Under the pieces are notes generated by a model, which was not told where the DNA came from, did not search any database, and saw nothing but the letters and a program-made list of their open reading frames with translations. From Schistocephalus solidus (Eukaryota > Platyhelminthes > Cestoda > Diphyllobothriidea > Diphyllobothriidae): DNA of 64,000 bases. The translations under genes were made by a program, and so were the position numbers. The stretch spans positions 62,001 to 126,000 of the forward strand of contig WEDG01003411.1 in assembly GCA_017591395.1 (NCBI GenBank), in the 5' to 3' direction. Position 1 is the stretch's first letter. Every line of letters begins with the position of its first letter. Below, piece by piece: positions 48,242-59,448 of the stretch.

Positions 48242-48819
48242 CCGTGGTGATTATGATTGTATCGGCTGGGTGTATTAAATTGTCAACGATATAAATGTTG
48301 GTCATATCGCGAAATAGTGGAGTAACGGATGCCGTGCGAATTGGAGAGGTCCTCTGTATCTATTATGTCCTTTGCGTCCTCGATGCGCAAATAACGATCA
48401 GTTCGCGTAACTACATCTTGTAAGTTATCGGGAGGTTGTAGTTGGAGGGAACAGGTCAGATCACCTTAGGGAGCCCTTTGATAAAATGATGTACAACCAC
48501 GTTTTCCTTGTCCCTAGATGATAGGAAGGGTAGGCTATTTGCGTCAGGCATATTAGCTTCTCGACAAATCGCCTTTGAAGACCCTTTTAAAACTGTACAA
48601 TATTCATCTTAAAATAAATTTGTGACTATAAAATAGGAAATAACATATTTCGCGTTAAAAATATTTTAAATTAGGGATTAACTCACAGGTTTCCTGCGGT
48701 ATATAGTCTAACGTAAAATAATGGATATCATCGTCATCTGTAGGTATGTGCAAAGCGTTGGTTTGGCATGACAGTACCTTCCTGACCGTTTGAACGGTAT
48801 CCTTCACATAAATATATGC

Positions 48820-50296
48820 CTAGCTAGTTAATACTTGAGTGCCACTGCCATGTTCATCATTATAACGTCCTAATGAAGTCTGTTCCGGGCACCGACAACT
48901 CGCTGCAAACGGAACCGTTTGCGTTGTTCTTTGACCCGATCGTCTAAGTGTTTGAGGGAATCGGCTTGCCACTGGAACTGGGGATTCTAACCTTGCTTTT
49001 GGCAGGTATACTGTGTCCAGTAGTTGTTCCAGTGATAGGTTTTGGCTGGGGCTTTGTGCGTCAGTACATTCGGTGTGTTTTAACTGATTGGCGTGGCGCA
49101 CCCAAATGTCTGTTCTGACCAAAATCTCGTAGACCACGTTACCACAATTTTGGTGAACACGTTCCAGCGTCCACTGTTCCCGATTGTTCCTGTAATCCTT
49201 TGCCAGCACTGTTTCACCCGGATGGAATAACCTTTCATTGCTCCATGGCTTCAGTTGAATTGCCATTCCATCGGCGTCGGATGGACGGTTTCATCACCAG
49301 TGCTTCCAGGTAACAGTGGACGAATTACTTTGAATGGCGTGCGAAACGTTCTTTTCATAAAATCTTCTGCAGGAGAGACCCCGTATGGAGCGTTTGGGTT
49401 CGGTGTTGCTTGACAGTTCAATTGGAATTTTTCGAGCACCTCTTTGGACTGCTGAAGAGCCCGCTTGAACGTGTCGACGAATCAGTCAGCCTGTCCATTG
49501 GACTGTGGGTGATATGGTGGCGAACGCAAGCGGTTAATGCTCGACTGCTTGCAGAATCGATTGAAGGCGGCTGATGTGAACTGCCCTCCATTATAGCTCA
49601 CCAACGTTTCGGGACAATCAAATCTGCTAAACAGTCGCCGAAGAGTGTTGATCATGGCTCCGGTTGTCATGCGTTCCCGCGAAAGACTTCCGGTTATTTG
49701 CTGTATGCGTCGAATAAAATTAGGAAGTTCTGACCATTGATCAGTACAGCGTAATAGATGTGAACCCTGGACTACGGGGCTTGTTGGACAGACCGTGCCT
49801 TGAGTGTGGTCTTCGTTGGCGCCTTGGATGCGAAGGCGTATTTGGTGCGTGAGCGGGTCAGCTGTTCCAATTGTTGGTCCATGTGAGGCAAGTACGCATA
49901 ACTGCGAGCGAGAGCCTTCATGCGGCTGATGCCTGGATGTCCCATGTGAAACTACCTCGGGAGCCTTGGTTGCAGTTTCTGTGGAACAAAAACACGCTCA
50001 TAGAACAGGATACAGTCATTAACGGTGGACAGAGAATTTTATCCTTGGTAGAACTGCTGCAGTTCTTCAGAAAGCTTTGCAGGCCACCGAGTGCGATTGT
50101 AGTAAATGACTTGTCTCAACAGTTGATCCTGTTGTGTTGCGTGTCTCGCTTCCACAAAAGTGACAGAAAGTGTGCGAATGCAATCCCTAAACAGATTGTG
50201 ACCCTCAGACTCCACGTAGACGGACATTATAACTGTGTCATCAGGTTCCTTAGTCCGCGACTTGATTATGCGCGAGAGTGCGTCTGTCTGGCCCAT
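48820..50296 (-). pseudogene. Gypsy A integrase, catalytic triad substituted
   Basis: The N-terminal part (50296-50039) follows the RNase H end (MGQTDALSR). The core starts RVHIYYAVLINGQNF (about 49768-49724), where the family has HIDYAGP. It continues at 49670-49482 with LVSYNGGQFTSAAFNRFC, where the family has SDNGTQF, and ends PPYHPQSNGQAD, where the family has an E. All three acidic catalytic positions are therefore changed (Asp to Tyr, Asp to Tyr, Glu to Asp). The C-terminal part (49266-48820) keeps PGETVLAKDYRN and WTLERVHQNCGNVVYEI. Stops interrupt between the parts. Confidence 0.8.
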
Positions 50297-50761
50297 GTTT
50301 ATGGTCGACTGGTGCCGGATATCGAAGTCTTAGCCCAGCAGCATGGTCACCCAGCGCTGAAGACGGTGTGCTGAGTATAAAGGGAGGGCTTTTTTCGAGC
50401 CAAAATTTGCAAGAAGAGGCTTATGGTCCGTTGGAAGGGTGAAATGGCGGATATAAAGCATCTTGTGGAGCTGCTTCACGGCGAAGATAATGGTCAAAAC
50501 CTCCTTCTCGGTATGTCCGTAGTTGCGTTCCGCAGACGTTAGTGAGCTTGCTGCATGTCAAATAGCCTTCTCTGTGTTGTCGGGGAAGACTTGTAAAATT
50601 ACGGCGCCGATTCCAGAGTTTGAGGCATCCGCTGTAACGACCATTTTCGGAACGGGTTTGAAGTGTGTGAGCAGTAAATTAGAGCTCAACATTGTTTTTA
50701 CTTCTTCAAAGGCCTGTGGACGTTCTCGCGAGCAGATCCAGTTGATATCTTTCTTGAGTAG

Positions 50762-51426
50762 TTAATTCATCGGATGACGAAGGCAGTGCATATCCGGAAG
50801 AAATGAGCCATAGTTACGCATGAGACCCAAGAAAGTGCATAAGGAATTTACGTCCTTTGGTGGAGGCAGCTGCTGGATGGCGTCCATGTTATCTGGTCGA
50901 TTATAACACCTAGGTATTTCACAGAGGTCATTTAAAAATTGCACTTGTCCTGACACAGGTGGAAGTCATAGTCCTGAATCTGACTGAGTACTGTCTCCAG
51001 GAGTTGCAACCTTTCATCTTGATTTGAGTCAGTGATAATGATATCATCCAGATAGGCAGCGGCTCCTTCGGTGCCCGTCAGCATGGTGTTCATGGTTTGC
51101 TGGAAGATGGCGGGAGCGTTCTTAAAACTAAGTGGCAAGTGGGTGAACTGGAACAAACCGTAGCGAGTGTTAAAAGTCAAAAGCTGTCAGGATTCTTCGG
51201 CTACCTCGATTTGGAGATATGTATCAGAAAGATAAAGTTTAGCGAAATTATTTCCACCATTTAGCTTAGTTAAAAGAACTTCCGACACCGGTAGGGGATG
51301 CTGATGTGTGTCCAGGACGGCATTGAGACCGATAGAGAAATCAGCACAGATTCGATCTTTGCCGGTAGCCGTCTTGATGGCCACAATAGGCGCGGCCCAT
51401 GCAGAGTAATTAACTGGCTGAAGCAT
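50762..51426 (-). pseudogene. Gypsy A reverse transcriptase, YLDD intact
   Basis: VNYSAWAAPIVAIKTATGKD and ICADFSIGLNAVLDTHQHPL (51420-51290) are the fingers. A stop near 51185 interrupts. Then come YGLFQFTHLPLSFKNAPAIF (about 51160-51105) and AAYLDDIII (about 51064-51036), with both catalytic Asp kept. After that CQDKCNF and LPPPKDVNSLCTFLGL follow. This is the only RT in the window with a canonical YxDD box in a recognisable Gypsy context. Confidence 0.8.
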
Positions 51427-51489
51427 ACCAACTCGCTGGAGGCGTTCAAGTTCTTGATCGAATACTATAAATGTGGTATAAGGTACTGG

Positions 51490-51888
51490 TCATTTCGATC
51501 GGAACACAGGTTTTGCATTCGGTTGATTACGTAAAATCACCTTCATCTTGGTGCAGCAAACAAGACCGTCTTGGAAAATTGAAGCGAATTTCTCCTGTAG
51601 AGTAGACATTAGCTTTGCAGTCAGCTGATTTGAGTTGGCGGGACTCATCCAAGATGACTGCACACTAATGCAAACACGATTAAGTGGCGATTCCAGAAGA
51701 CCGAGTTTCTCCATCCAGTCAAGGCCAAGTAAGTTTAGGTTCGGGTGGTTGGTGAGGAAGCATGTTCCCTTGAATTGAATGCCATCAAAATAAACGCCAC
51801 ATTTAAGCTCACTTGTGAGCTGGATAATCCCTTCAGAAACATTTAACGCCTTCTTCTTCGATGTGACCACCGGAGGCCGTCTGAGCAT
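51490..51888 (-). pseudogene. Gypsy A protease C-terminal half and RT linker
   Basis: The frame is open for 132 codons. LNLLGLDWMEKLGLL is the conserved second-half protease motif (LLGxDW). Then comes a linker with TLQEKFASIFQDGLVCC, the usual segment before the RT in this group. Confidence 0.7.
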
Positions 51889-52948
51889 GTGCCAAATACG
51901 CTAGGAGATGAGTTTAATGTCTGAGGCCGTATCGAGCTGGAAGCGTACTGCTTTGCCAATGATAATAACCGTAGCGTACTTTCTTCGTGCCTCAACCTCA
52001 GTCTTGCACGCGGCCAGAATGGAGTGCGACTCTGAACCGGAGTGGACCGAAGAGTATTTGAGACGCCTCCTCCTCCTATTGCATACCTTTGATTTGGAGG
52101 GTTGGCCTGGTCGACAGTAATCTTCCTTGTGCCCTCGCTTAGGGCATTTTTGACAACCGTGCTTCTTGAATGGACAGAAGCGAACGAAATGCCAATCACG
52201 GCATTGCCAACATGCTTTTGGTGGATTTTTGGAGATCGAGTCTTGGGACATGTGTAATGACATCGACTTTGTGTGGGTGATGGCATGAACGCTGGTGGCG
52301 GCAAGTGAGGAACTGGATTGTGCCACAATGACAAAATCATGTTTAAGATTCTTGAGCCGCTGACATTCGACAGTCCATGTCTGTAGGGTGGAGTCGGGAT
52401 CCTGTTCAATTTTGCTGAGCAGACGAGTTCTGGTTTCAGCATTGTTGGGTGACTGAAGAGCGCACATGAAGATTAGGCACCTAAATTGATCTTCTGTAAT
52501 CGTTTGCAGCTTGAACTTTCACACTCACGGTTGACAATGCTGGCGAGAGTCAGAAAATCGTCTGTATCGTTCTTCCTCAGTTTGAGGCCCTGGTATTGAA
52601 TATTGAACAATTATGACTTCTCCCAGAAGATCTCTGAATGTGAAGTCTCAAGGGTTCTTCCGCATTGACAAATTCAACGCCGAAAATATCTTCCAAACGC
52701 TTAAACCAGACATAGAAAACCACACCGGAATCGGGATCGTAAAAATATTCACTTATGCAAACAGCAACTGCGTCCGCTGACATGGACTGTTTCCCAGAGG
52801 GTTCTGGATCGCGAAAATGCGAACTAAATTGTTGCATCATCATCTTAAAGTGGGCTGCCTCGAACTGAGCCCACTGTTGCTGCCGTATAGACATTGATTG
52901 CTCCACGGAAATAGACATAGCGAGTTCTGCGTCGCCAATTGTTATCAT
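51860..52948 (-). pseudogene. Gypsy A gag with double zinc knuckle, and protease start
   Basis: The first open frame (52948-52577, starting at an ATG) contains YFYDPDSGVVFYVWFKRLED, matching the Mag-type gag capsid start. A gap follows. The second (52467-51901) starts MCALQSPNNAETRTRLLSK, then has two knuckles CWQC-HFVRFC and CQKC-GHKEDYC. It ends in VRFQLDTASDIKLIS, the protease active site with DTA in place of DTG or DSG. A frameshift or deletion between the two removes the middle of the capsid. Confidence 0.75.
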
Positions 52949-53329
52949 CTTGCCTCAAGCCTTGATGGTCGCCGTCCAACAACTTGACCGAACTCCCGAA
53001 GTAGAACCCAACAGAGAGGGTGGAAGAGTCTAAGTCTATTGATATCTTATTACAGTGTATTTAAGGCAAAAAGGTGGTACGGGTATTAACAAGGTTGGGT
53101 TGCGATTGGATCAATGCGATAGTGTCCTTGAGGGGTTAGCATCTCGACTGGCCTTCCGAATTATGCGAATGATTGAGTAGTTCACTAATCCCTGTCTCCA
53201 GCTTGCGCGATATCCCCATGCGCAAGGCTTATGGGTGGATCGATAGGGAAGCGTGGAAAGAGTCGTTAGGGCGGTGTGTGAGCGAATCGATTAGGACTGC
53301 TCCTCCGAACAGCACCCACATCTATCGCC
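52949..53329. other. Upstream flank of Gypsy A; no LTR recognised
   Basis: This is where the 5' LTR and primer-binding site of element A should be. TTGTTGGACGGCGACC on the minus strand just before the gag ATG could be a decayed primer-binding site, but no LTR boundary or matching 3' LTR is seen. Confidence 0.35.
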
Positions 53330-53730
53330 TTGTGACGCATCCTTTGAATTCAGTTTGAAATTTGCTCATCTCCTAGCGTTTTTATATTTCGGCCATTAAT
53401 CAGTGCCCGATGTTACGCCTCAACGAATAAAGTTGAAATTTGATCACATGTTTTCGTGTTTAACGAGGATCAGTTGAGAAGTGCCGAGAGACATCGTGTT
53501 CGTCAAGCACACTATAGGCGATAACTTCATCCTCCACTGCAGCCCCTAGCAAATTGCTATCGGAAACTTAAAAAGGTAACTGACTCAGATTACTTCGGAG
53601 CTCTGCGAAGGCCAACTCCTACAGGTATCAGAAAACAGTCTTACAACAGTGAAGTGGTCAGGCATCAGCAAGGAACGGAGAACCATAGACAAACTCGCTT
53701 TGAGGGCGAAGTGGTTATTTGCTTTCTTTT
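53330..53730 (+). repeat. Dispersed repeat, inverted partner of 25500-25850
   Basis: It shares CTCATCTCCTAGCGTTTT, GCCCGATGTTACGCCTCAACG, CATCCTCCACTGC and GGAACGGAGAACCAT in order with the reverse complement of 25500-25850. The two copies are about 28 kb apart and inverted. Confidence 0.65.
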
Positions 53731-56700
53731 TAACATTCCATTCGGAATTTTGTTCAGAAGCCTACTTACTTGCATAGTTATGCTGCTTCTTACAAATTAA
53801 TGCAGTGTCTCATAGAGATCGTGCCGGCATGGGAAATGCAAATATCCACGACCATACCACGCGGGACAAAAGTTAGCCATCGCGGCTGGGATTTGAGCAA
53901 CCGAACTCTCAATTAGTGATTGCGCTCTTAATCGTCCTGTCACGGTCCAACAGTCAGCAAACAAAAAAATTTACGTTCTCCGAAAATAAGGATCTGTTCC
54001 ACGTTTGCAAACCTTTTTTTTCAACTTCGGGGGACAAAAACTTACCGGAACTACTCAAGTCACTCAAGTCGGGAAGAACCACCAAGCCCTGATTCGACTT
54101 CTTTCATTTTACTTCTTAAGCAAATGGAGCGCCAATCGCAAACGGTATTTACATTAGTTAAACGGAGCACTCAAGAACGCGAGTAAGGGAGGCTCGTAGC
54201 AGACTGCAGACTAATGTTCTTCCTTCGCATGGGTAATTGCGTTCGCGTCTTACGTAATACACGGTGTTTCTTTCAGACGACCAGAGTCCATCTGACAACA
54301 TTAGTCATTTAATTAGTCCTTAGCTTTCCTAATCTTCTTTTCCGTCAGACAATCAACATCTATCTACATTCTAGTTGCCGACCTTCATATATTTGATCTA
54401 ACTTTTTTTTCTGACCGGATGACTAGTATTTTTCTGCATGATAGAAAGTGTTTGTGTGTTTTTGCAATACAAACGAATAGTACGTTGGGGATTGGAGAGG
54501 ACACAAATAGAGATAATTTAAGACTGCGTTCTAATAAGAAAATGGTATTCGGTATACAGATTTTGCGTCGACGTCAGACACTGACCCCCCATTTGTGTAC
54601 TATATGAATTCCATATTTCGCAGTATATAAGTATTCGAAAACACTTGGCATCCTCCAACTCGATACGCATATCCAAATTCGAATATTCATTTCCTGCGCA
54701 AACTAGGTTACAGTTCTATTTGCTATTAGGATGAATCTACATCTCATAATTTGTATACTTAGCAGCCTAAATGCTATCGAATTACAGGAGGCTGTTGTTT
54801 CAGATTATGTGTTAAGTTGCATGAAGATGAAGAATAAGGAGAAGAATGTGCCATTTCACTGCCTGCTTATCAGGCAACATTGTTATTATACTTTTCATAG
54901 GCTGTCTGCCTTCACCGTCGTTATTCCTATGCCTGCGTGAAGGTCGTTTCCCAACTAATAGCACATTTTCCAAAATAAAATGACTCTATTTTTGAAATTT
55001 TCGGTTAGCTTACTTGCAAGGCTTACTGGTACTGTCACAAAATCGGACCGATCTCAGTTTTAACTTGCATGGAAACCTTTCCACTGCAGAGCTTTGCTGA
55101 GCCTAAAATATACTTACCAAGCATTCAATTCTTTGTATAGAAAACTGGTTAAACTGACGCGAATTTCCTTCATTGTCTTTTCATATAGACTCTAAAGACT
55201 TTAAGGGCGTCGTAATTTTCGCGAAGGCAGTCTTAAGCAACACTTAATCTACCGTAATTTGACCAGAAATAAAATTCTGCGAACGAAAATGACTTGCAGA
55301 CTACTACTCGTTAAAGGCTGTTAATGTGTACCCTATATAATGAAGAAGTTTATGAAAGTGCATCATCAAAAACTTTAAAATTTACTCCGAAATACCGTTG
55401 ATATGTTTCAGATATTCTGCCCAGATTAAGAGAAAAATCTGTCTTTAGAGTCAACATATCCCTGCTAGCGCATGTCCTTGTGGGCTAAACTGCAATAGGG
55501 GAAGTCCTGACGCAGTTCGAGTGGTCATTCATATTTACTTTTAGCTTAATTGAAAAATAGTGCTCCATGTTTTTTGCAATTCAAAGGGCGTGGATACGTC
55601 CCTTCGTAGACCAACATGTATAAAAAATGGTACGATAAAACTATTCCACATTATGTAATAAACTACACCACTGGTTTGAATCTCGGCTGTTTCTTTAGGT
55701 CCAGCTTCGTTCATATGATGGGGTCAACGACTGGGATCTTAACAGAGGGCCCAGTCCATCTTAGTACCCCAACAGCAAAAACTGCATAGTAGTTTGTCCG
55801 TAAGATACTTTTTATAGCTTGATTTCCGAAAGGCACGAACCCACGCGTGAATGATTCGTGATTCTTCATGATTCGAAGGCAAGTTGGAGGGCGTTCATTC
55901 TATCTGACACGTATTAGCGTTTGGGGTAAAGCTGACTCAGTCAATCACGGAATTAATTTCTTTCGGGTCATCCTCCAAACAGGGTGCGTCATTTTGGCTT
56001 TAAGCAAAAACAGGACCTTTTGGTATGCAGGATGCCTTAGTCGTAGTGAAACGAGTTTAAGTGAGACCCCAACTTGTTCCATGCCTTCGTATGGGACGCA
56101 GTTAATAGAAACTATATTCCTTTTGGACACAGCGACCTGGCTCACTATCAAATGGACAAACGTTTCAGAAGAAACATGATGAATTTGAGCGAGAAGTTAT
56201 ATAGGATCTGATAACGAGACATTTTCCGCCATGGAAAATCAACCTCGTGTGTCACCTGTTCGATGGTAAATTTACGTCACGTCAGCGATTACTCCCAATA
56301 CTGCCAACAGTCGACTACATTCTGCCGGCCTACTGAGATATGGGAAGTGAATAGTAAAGTAGATCCATCTTGATTCAAGCGCTTCGCCTGATCAAACGCG
56401 TTTTAAAAGGAGCATAATACGCCAACAGTCGTGATTATAGAGGTTTCCAAATGATAAAATAATGCTAGTTTGTTCATGACTGAGGAACAGGCAGCAGTGG
56501 CCCCTTAGTAAGGAGGCGTTGACAGCAGCCATCTTTTCTGACAGATCCAACCTCCAAGTGAAGGCTGATGCGTGTGGAGGTGGGGGCAAACCGTGGACGG
56601 ACCTCTTATTCTAGTGAGACTGCGTTTACAGCAACTTCCAGTCTTTTTTTGACTTCGCCGAGCCTTCAGAGCATGGTGGGTATGAGAAGAGTGAACGTGG

Positions 56701-58056
56701 TAGCTGCTACGAGAATCGGCTTTCCTGTGAACAAATTCACGCCCAGATCAGCAGTGAGCTCTCGGGGAACTGGTGGGCTTCGTGGTGCAGGACTGTCGAA
56801 GCACCGGGTGCTGGGACGGCAGTTTTCAGCCAGTTTTATGTGTGAGCAAATGGCGCCGATTAAAGTGCGACCAATTTCTTCCAGTCAATGCAATGACTAG
56901 AGCGAAATTAACAAGGCAGATCACGGTAAGTTTGAGCAGTTGATTTACAACAGGGAGAACTACTGAATCTTATAACCTCCGGGAATCAAAGAAATCAGAG
57001 GAAAAGGCCACCGTTATACCTGTTATAGAGAAGCCAAACACCTCAAATTGGAAAATTTATGGGCTCTTTTTGGGGTCCAAAGGACGGTATTATAGTACAT
57101 AAGGGCCCTGTATATTTTCTGCCGCCTTCTGCCCAATCCCTTCCATACCGTGTGGGCGTGTCAATATGGTTGACCCTTGACCAGGCAGTCAGGACGAAAA
57201 AGGGTTGAATTATGTCACCTAAATTGTTTTCCTGCGAATGAAGAAAGTCGGAAGTTATGTAAGTTCTATCATGCTGAAAGTTGCCTATCGATTATAGAAA
57301 TCGATAGCTCTTAGGTGAAAGCAGTCCCTGTATATTTTCCTATTTGAATATCTTTCGGGGAAAACACCTGTTCACGTTTGAATGCCTAATTCGATAACGT
57401 CTGCGCCCAACTTAACCAAGGCTAAACATAAGGAAAATCTATTCCGGTGAAAAAAATGAGTGCGAACAGTTTCTGAATTAATTCAGTATCAAAATAATGA
57501 TACGATGCATGACCTGTTCCAAAAATTATGTGGTTTTCCGACTAAATTAATATTATGCACCTAAGGAAGCGAAGAGTTTTGTACTAATGACTCTTCTCTC
57601 GGTTTGCTTGGTTTATTCATTCTGAATAACAATTATTGCAACATTCAAAATATTTTTTTAAGATCTTTGGAATTTTGAAAAGACTGTTTTCTCTCTTCAA
57701 TGCGGATCAGCTCTCAGCACTCATTGGCCAGAATAGCCCCTTTGGTGAAATGCTGAAGACTGGGACAAATGGACGGTCAAAATATTTAATCATTAGTTTA
57801 ACTGAATTGTAATTTTGTAACTTTAATTTGTTCTCCCTCCTTAACGAGTGAATGCCGTGGAGCTTGCAATCTGCGAGCCGGATAGCTGAAAATTTCGGGG
57901 TTTTTAAGGTTGGGATATCTTGTATGGCCGCCAAAACAGGACATGGGAGTAGGAACGACCCCGCCAGCTTAAAACAGATGACCTTTAGGTACATTTCAGC
58001 ACGGGTAAATATACCCTCGTCTAAACGGTAAGACTAACACTTGCATAAAACTAAAC
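53731..58056. other. Intergenic, no gene recognised
   Basis: Short open frames only. The longest, 56568-56900 (110 codons, G+C-richer), has no recognisable domain. No RNA gene, and no repeat shared with the rest of the window, was seen. Confidence 0.45.
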
Positions 58057-58215
58057 TGTAACCACAATCCTAACCCTATCCCTACGCTCAACCAAAACCC
58101 TATGCTTAACAGGATAAAGACTATAACCCTTAGTATAAGCATGACCCTAACTCCAACTCTGACGTTAACCGCAAACATAAATGTAAGCCTAACCCTCACC
58201 GAAAACCTAATTGTA
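58057..58215 (+). repeat. Degenerate telomere-like CCCTAA repeats
   Basis: The plus strand carries many interrupted variants of CCCTAA: CCTAACCCTATCCCT, AACCCTTAGTATAAGC, ACCCTAACTCCAAC and GCCTAACCCTCACC among them. This is the complement of the animal telomere repeat TTAGGG. The tract is too decayed to be a live telomere and is best read as an old interstitial telomeric sequence. An 80-codon minus frame across it, rich in Val-Arg-Val, is only its translation. Confidence 0.7.
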
Positions 58216-59230
58216 ATGTCCCCGGACTTTGGCGCCAAGCCACGCGTATTGTGGGCGTTTCTACTACCGTGTCCTGTTTAGGTGACCATAAAATGCACAC
58301 TTACCTTTTTGAATTCCGAAAACTGAAACAAATGAAGGAATTCTTTCGACCAACAGTATGTAAAGATTGTACAAAAATGCGCTTATCTTTATGGGGTATT
58401 CTGAAGTACTGTCTTGGAAAGCCCAGGAGAGTAACAGGAACCTAAATAGCATAGGTTATGCTTAAGTCGATTCACGATGCGCAGCCGTCACAGGCGTTGT
58501 GAGGAAACCCCATATTTAGGTCCGTAGACAAGTTTTTCATCAAAAATATCAAGTATTTTAATTATTCGATAAACAATTCAAGCAAATTTACTTCGTTTTT
58601 GTGGTTGTCTGAAACGGGAGCTACTTTTAAGATTTAATCGCAAACCATTCTTGGATGTAAATGCGAAAAGTCCCACCGTTGGCAAATGAAAGCATTTTGA
58701 TTCGAGGCTCCGGACCACTGCTTACGTTTAAAACGCTGCACAATAATAAGAACTTAGCAACTTTAAAACTCTATAGGCCGCAGAACAGCCTACCAAGTAA
58801 AAATTATGCATACGAGTATGCTAGTCAGGTCATAGAAATTCTTTCTCGTTGACTTTAAAAACTCGAGCGGATGACCAGGGTCCCGTAAAATTGCACTTTT
58901 TCGACTTAGTATAAGCTAAATGTTAGACCGCGAACTGGTAGCAAATAACTGAACTTCAAATTGAATATAAAGTGAAGGGTCCTAGTAAGAGATAGCGGCC
59001 ATTTGGTCAAGTTATCGAATTTCAAGCAGGCAGGCACTAATAAGATTAAAATTTGCTGCCGGCACGCGTTGTTAACAAAAGAATGACCGAGTCAGGTATG
59101 AGTAATAAAGGTGCGGTAGTTTCTTTTGATGACCCTCGTTATAAAGACTTAAGGAAATTCGTAGATCAGCCAAGTGAACTTTGTTTCAGACTTTTCGGCT
59201 TATTACATGCGCCTTGGCTGATACCGGTGA
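58216..59230. other. Intergenic, no gene recognised
   Basis: No coding domain or repeat recognised. The last part is upstream of the CNOT1-like gene. Confidence 0.4.
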
Positions 59231-59301
59231 GGTGGTATACTTTCACGCATAGTGCTATCGCTTCACAGACAGGCGTGTTTACCCCATAGTATCGATCGAA
59301 G

Positions 59302-59426
59302 GTAAGTTTGCTCAGCTATTACGCGCTACATGTAACGATCGATTTGACCACACCATTTAAAAACACCAAGCTGTCAGTCGAATCACTCGAAAGCTAAGAG
59401 CTTCGCACTTCTCACTGCACTCGCAG
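59302..59426 (+). promoter_or_regulatory. Possible 5' UTR intron of the CNOT1-like gene
   Basis: AAG|GTAAGTTT at 59301/59302 is a strong donor, and CTTCTCACTGCACTCGCAG ending at 59426 is a plausible acceptor 22 bases before the ATG. Joined in frame, the upstream exon has no Met after its last stop (59228-59230), so the intron would lie in the 5' UTR. This is inference from splice-site consensus only. Confidence 0.35.
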
Positions 59427-59448
59427 TTTCCCTGCAAGCGAGTCCAAC

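Larger units (their letters stand above)
46270..48600 (-). mobile_element. Ty3/Gypsy LTR retrotransposon B, internal remnant
   Basis: Reading the minus strand, the order is gag, protease, RT, RNase H. The gag trace is VVVHHFIKGLPK then LQxPxNLQDVVTRTDRYL-like sequence (about 48510-48370). The protease is ALIDTGAKVS (48050-48080), then DILLGIDFLSWYG (47840-47880). The RT has YEFETRLFDLCNATATFQ (about 47215-47160) and IYLNDVVIF (about 47122-47095). The RNase H has RTYCTDQRELLAI (about 46618-46580) and LDHKDLQ, then GNQHNIADTMSQRP (about 46410-46370). All parts carry stops or shifts. The first catalytic Asp of YLDD is Asn. No LTRs and no integrase were recognised. Confidence 0.8.
48820..52948 (-). 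mobile_element. Ty3/Gypsy LTR retrotransposon A (K02A2.6/Mag-like), inactive
   Basis: Minus-strand order: gag (52948-52577, continuing to about 52300), double zinc knuckle (about 52205-52105), protease (about 51945-51680), RT (51426-50762), RNase H (about 50760-50300), integrase (50296-48820). Sequence resembles the Mag/K02A2.6-like Gypsy group of animals. Several frameshifts and stops separate the blocks. I compared the flanks (48600-48820 and 52950-53330) and found no matching LTRs, so it is probably truncated on both sides. It lies head-to-tail with element B. Confidence 0.85.

Noticed and set aside
48600..53330. LTR pair for Gypsy element A
   Set aside because: The two flanks were compared by eye and share no convincing direct repeat.
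56568..56900. 110-codon plus frame, Ser/Arg-rich
   Set aside because: No family motif and no gene context; could be old repeat sequence.
57996..58238. 80-codon minus frame rich in Val and Arg
   Set aside because: It is a translation of the degenerate TTAGGG-like tract, not a protein.
59053..59289. 78-codon frame just upstream of the CNOT1-like ORF as a coding exon
   Set aside because: Its frame ends in a stop before the candidate donor, so it cannot be joined in frame to the downstream ORF.
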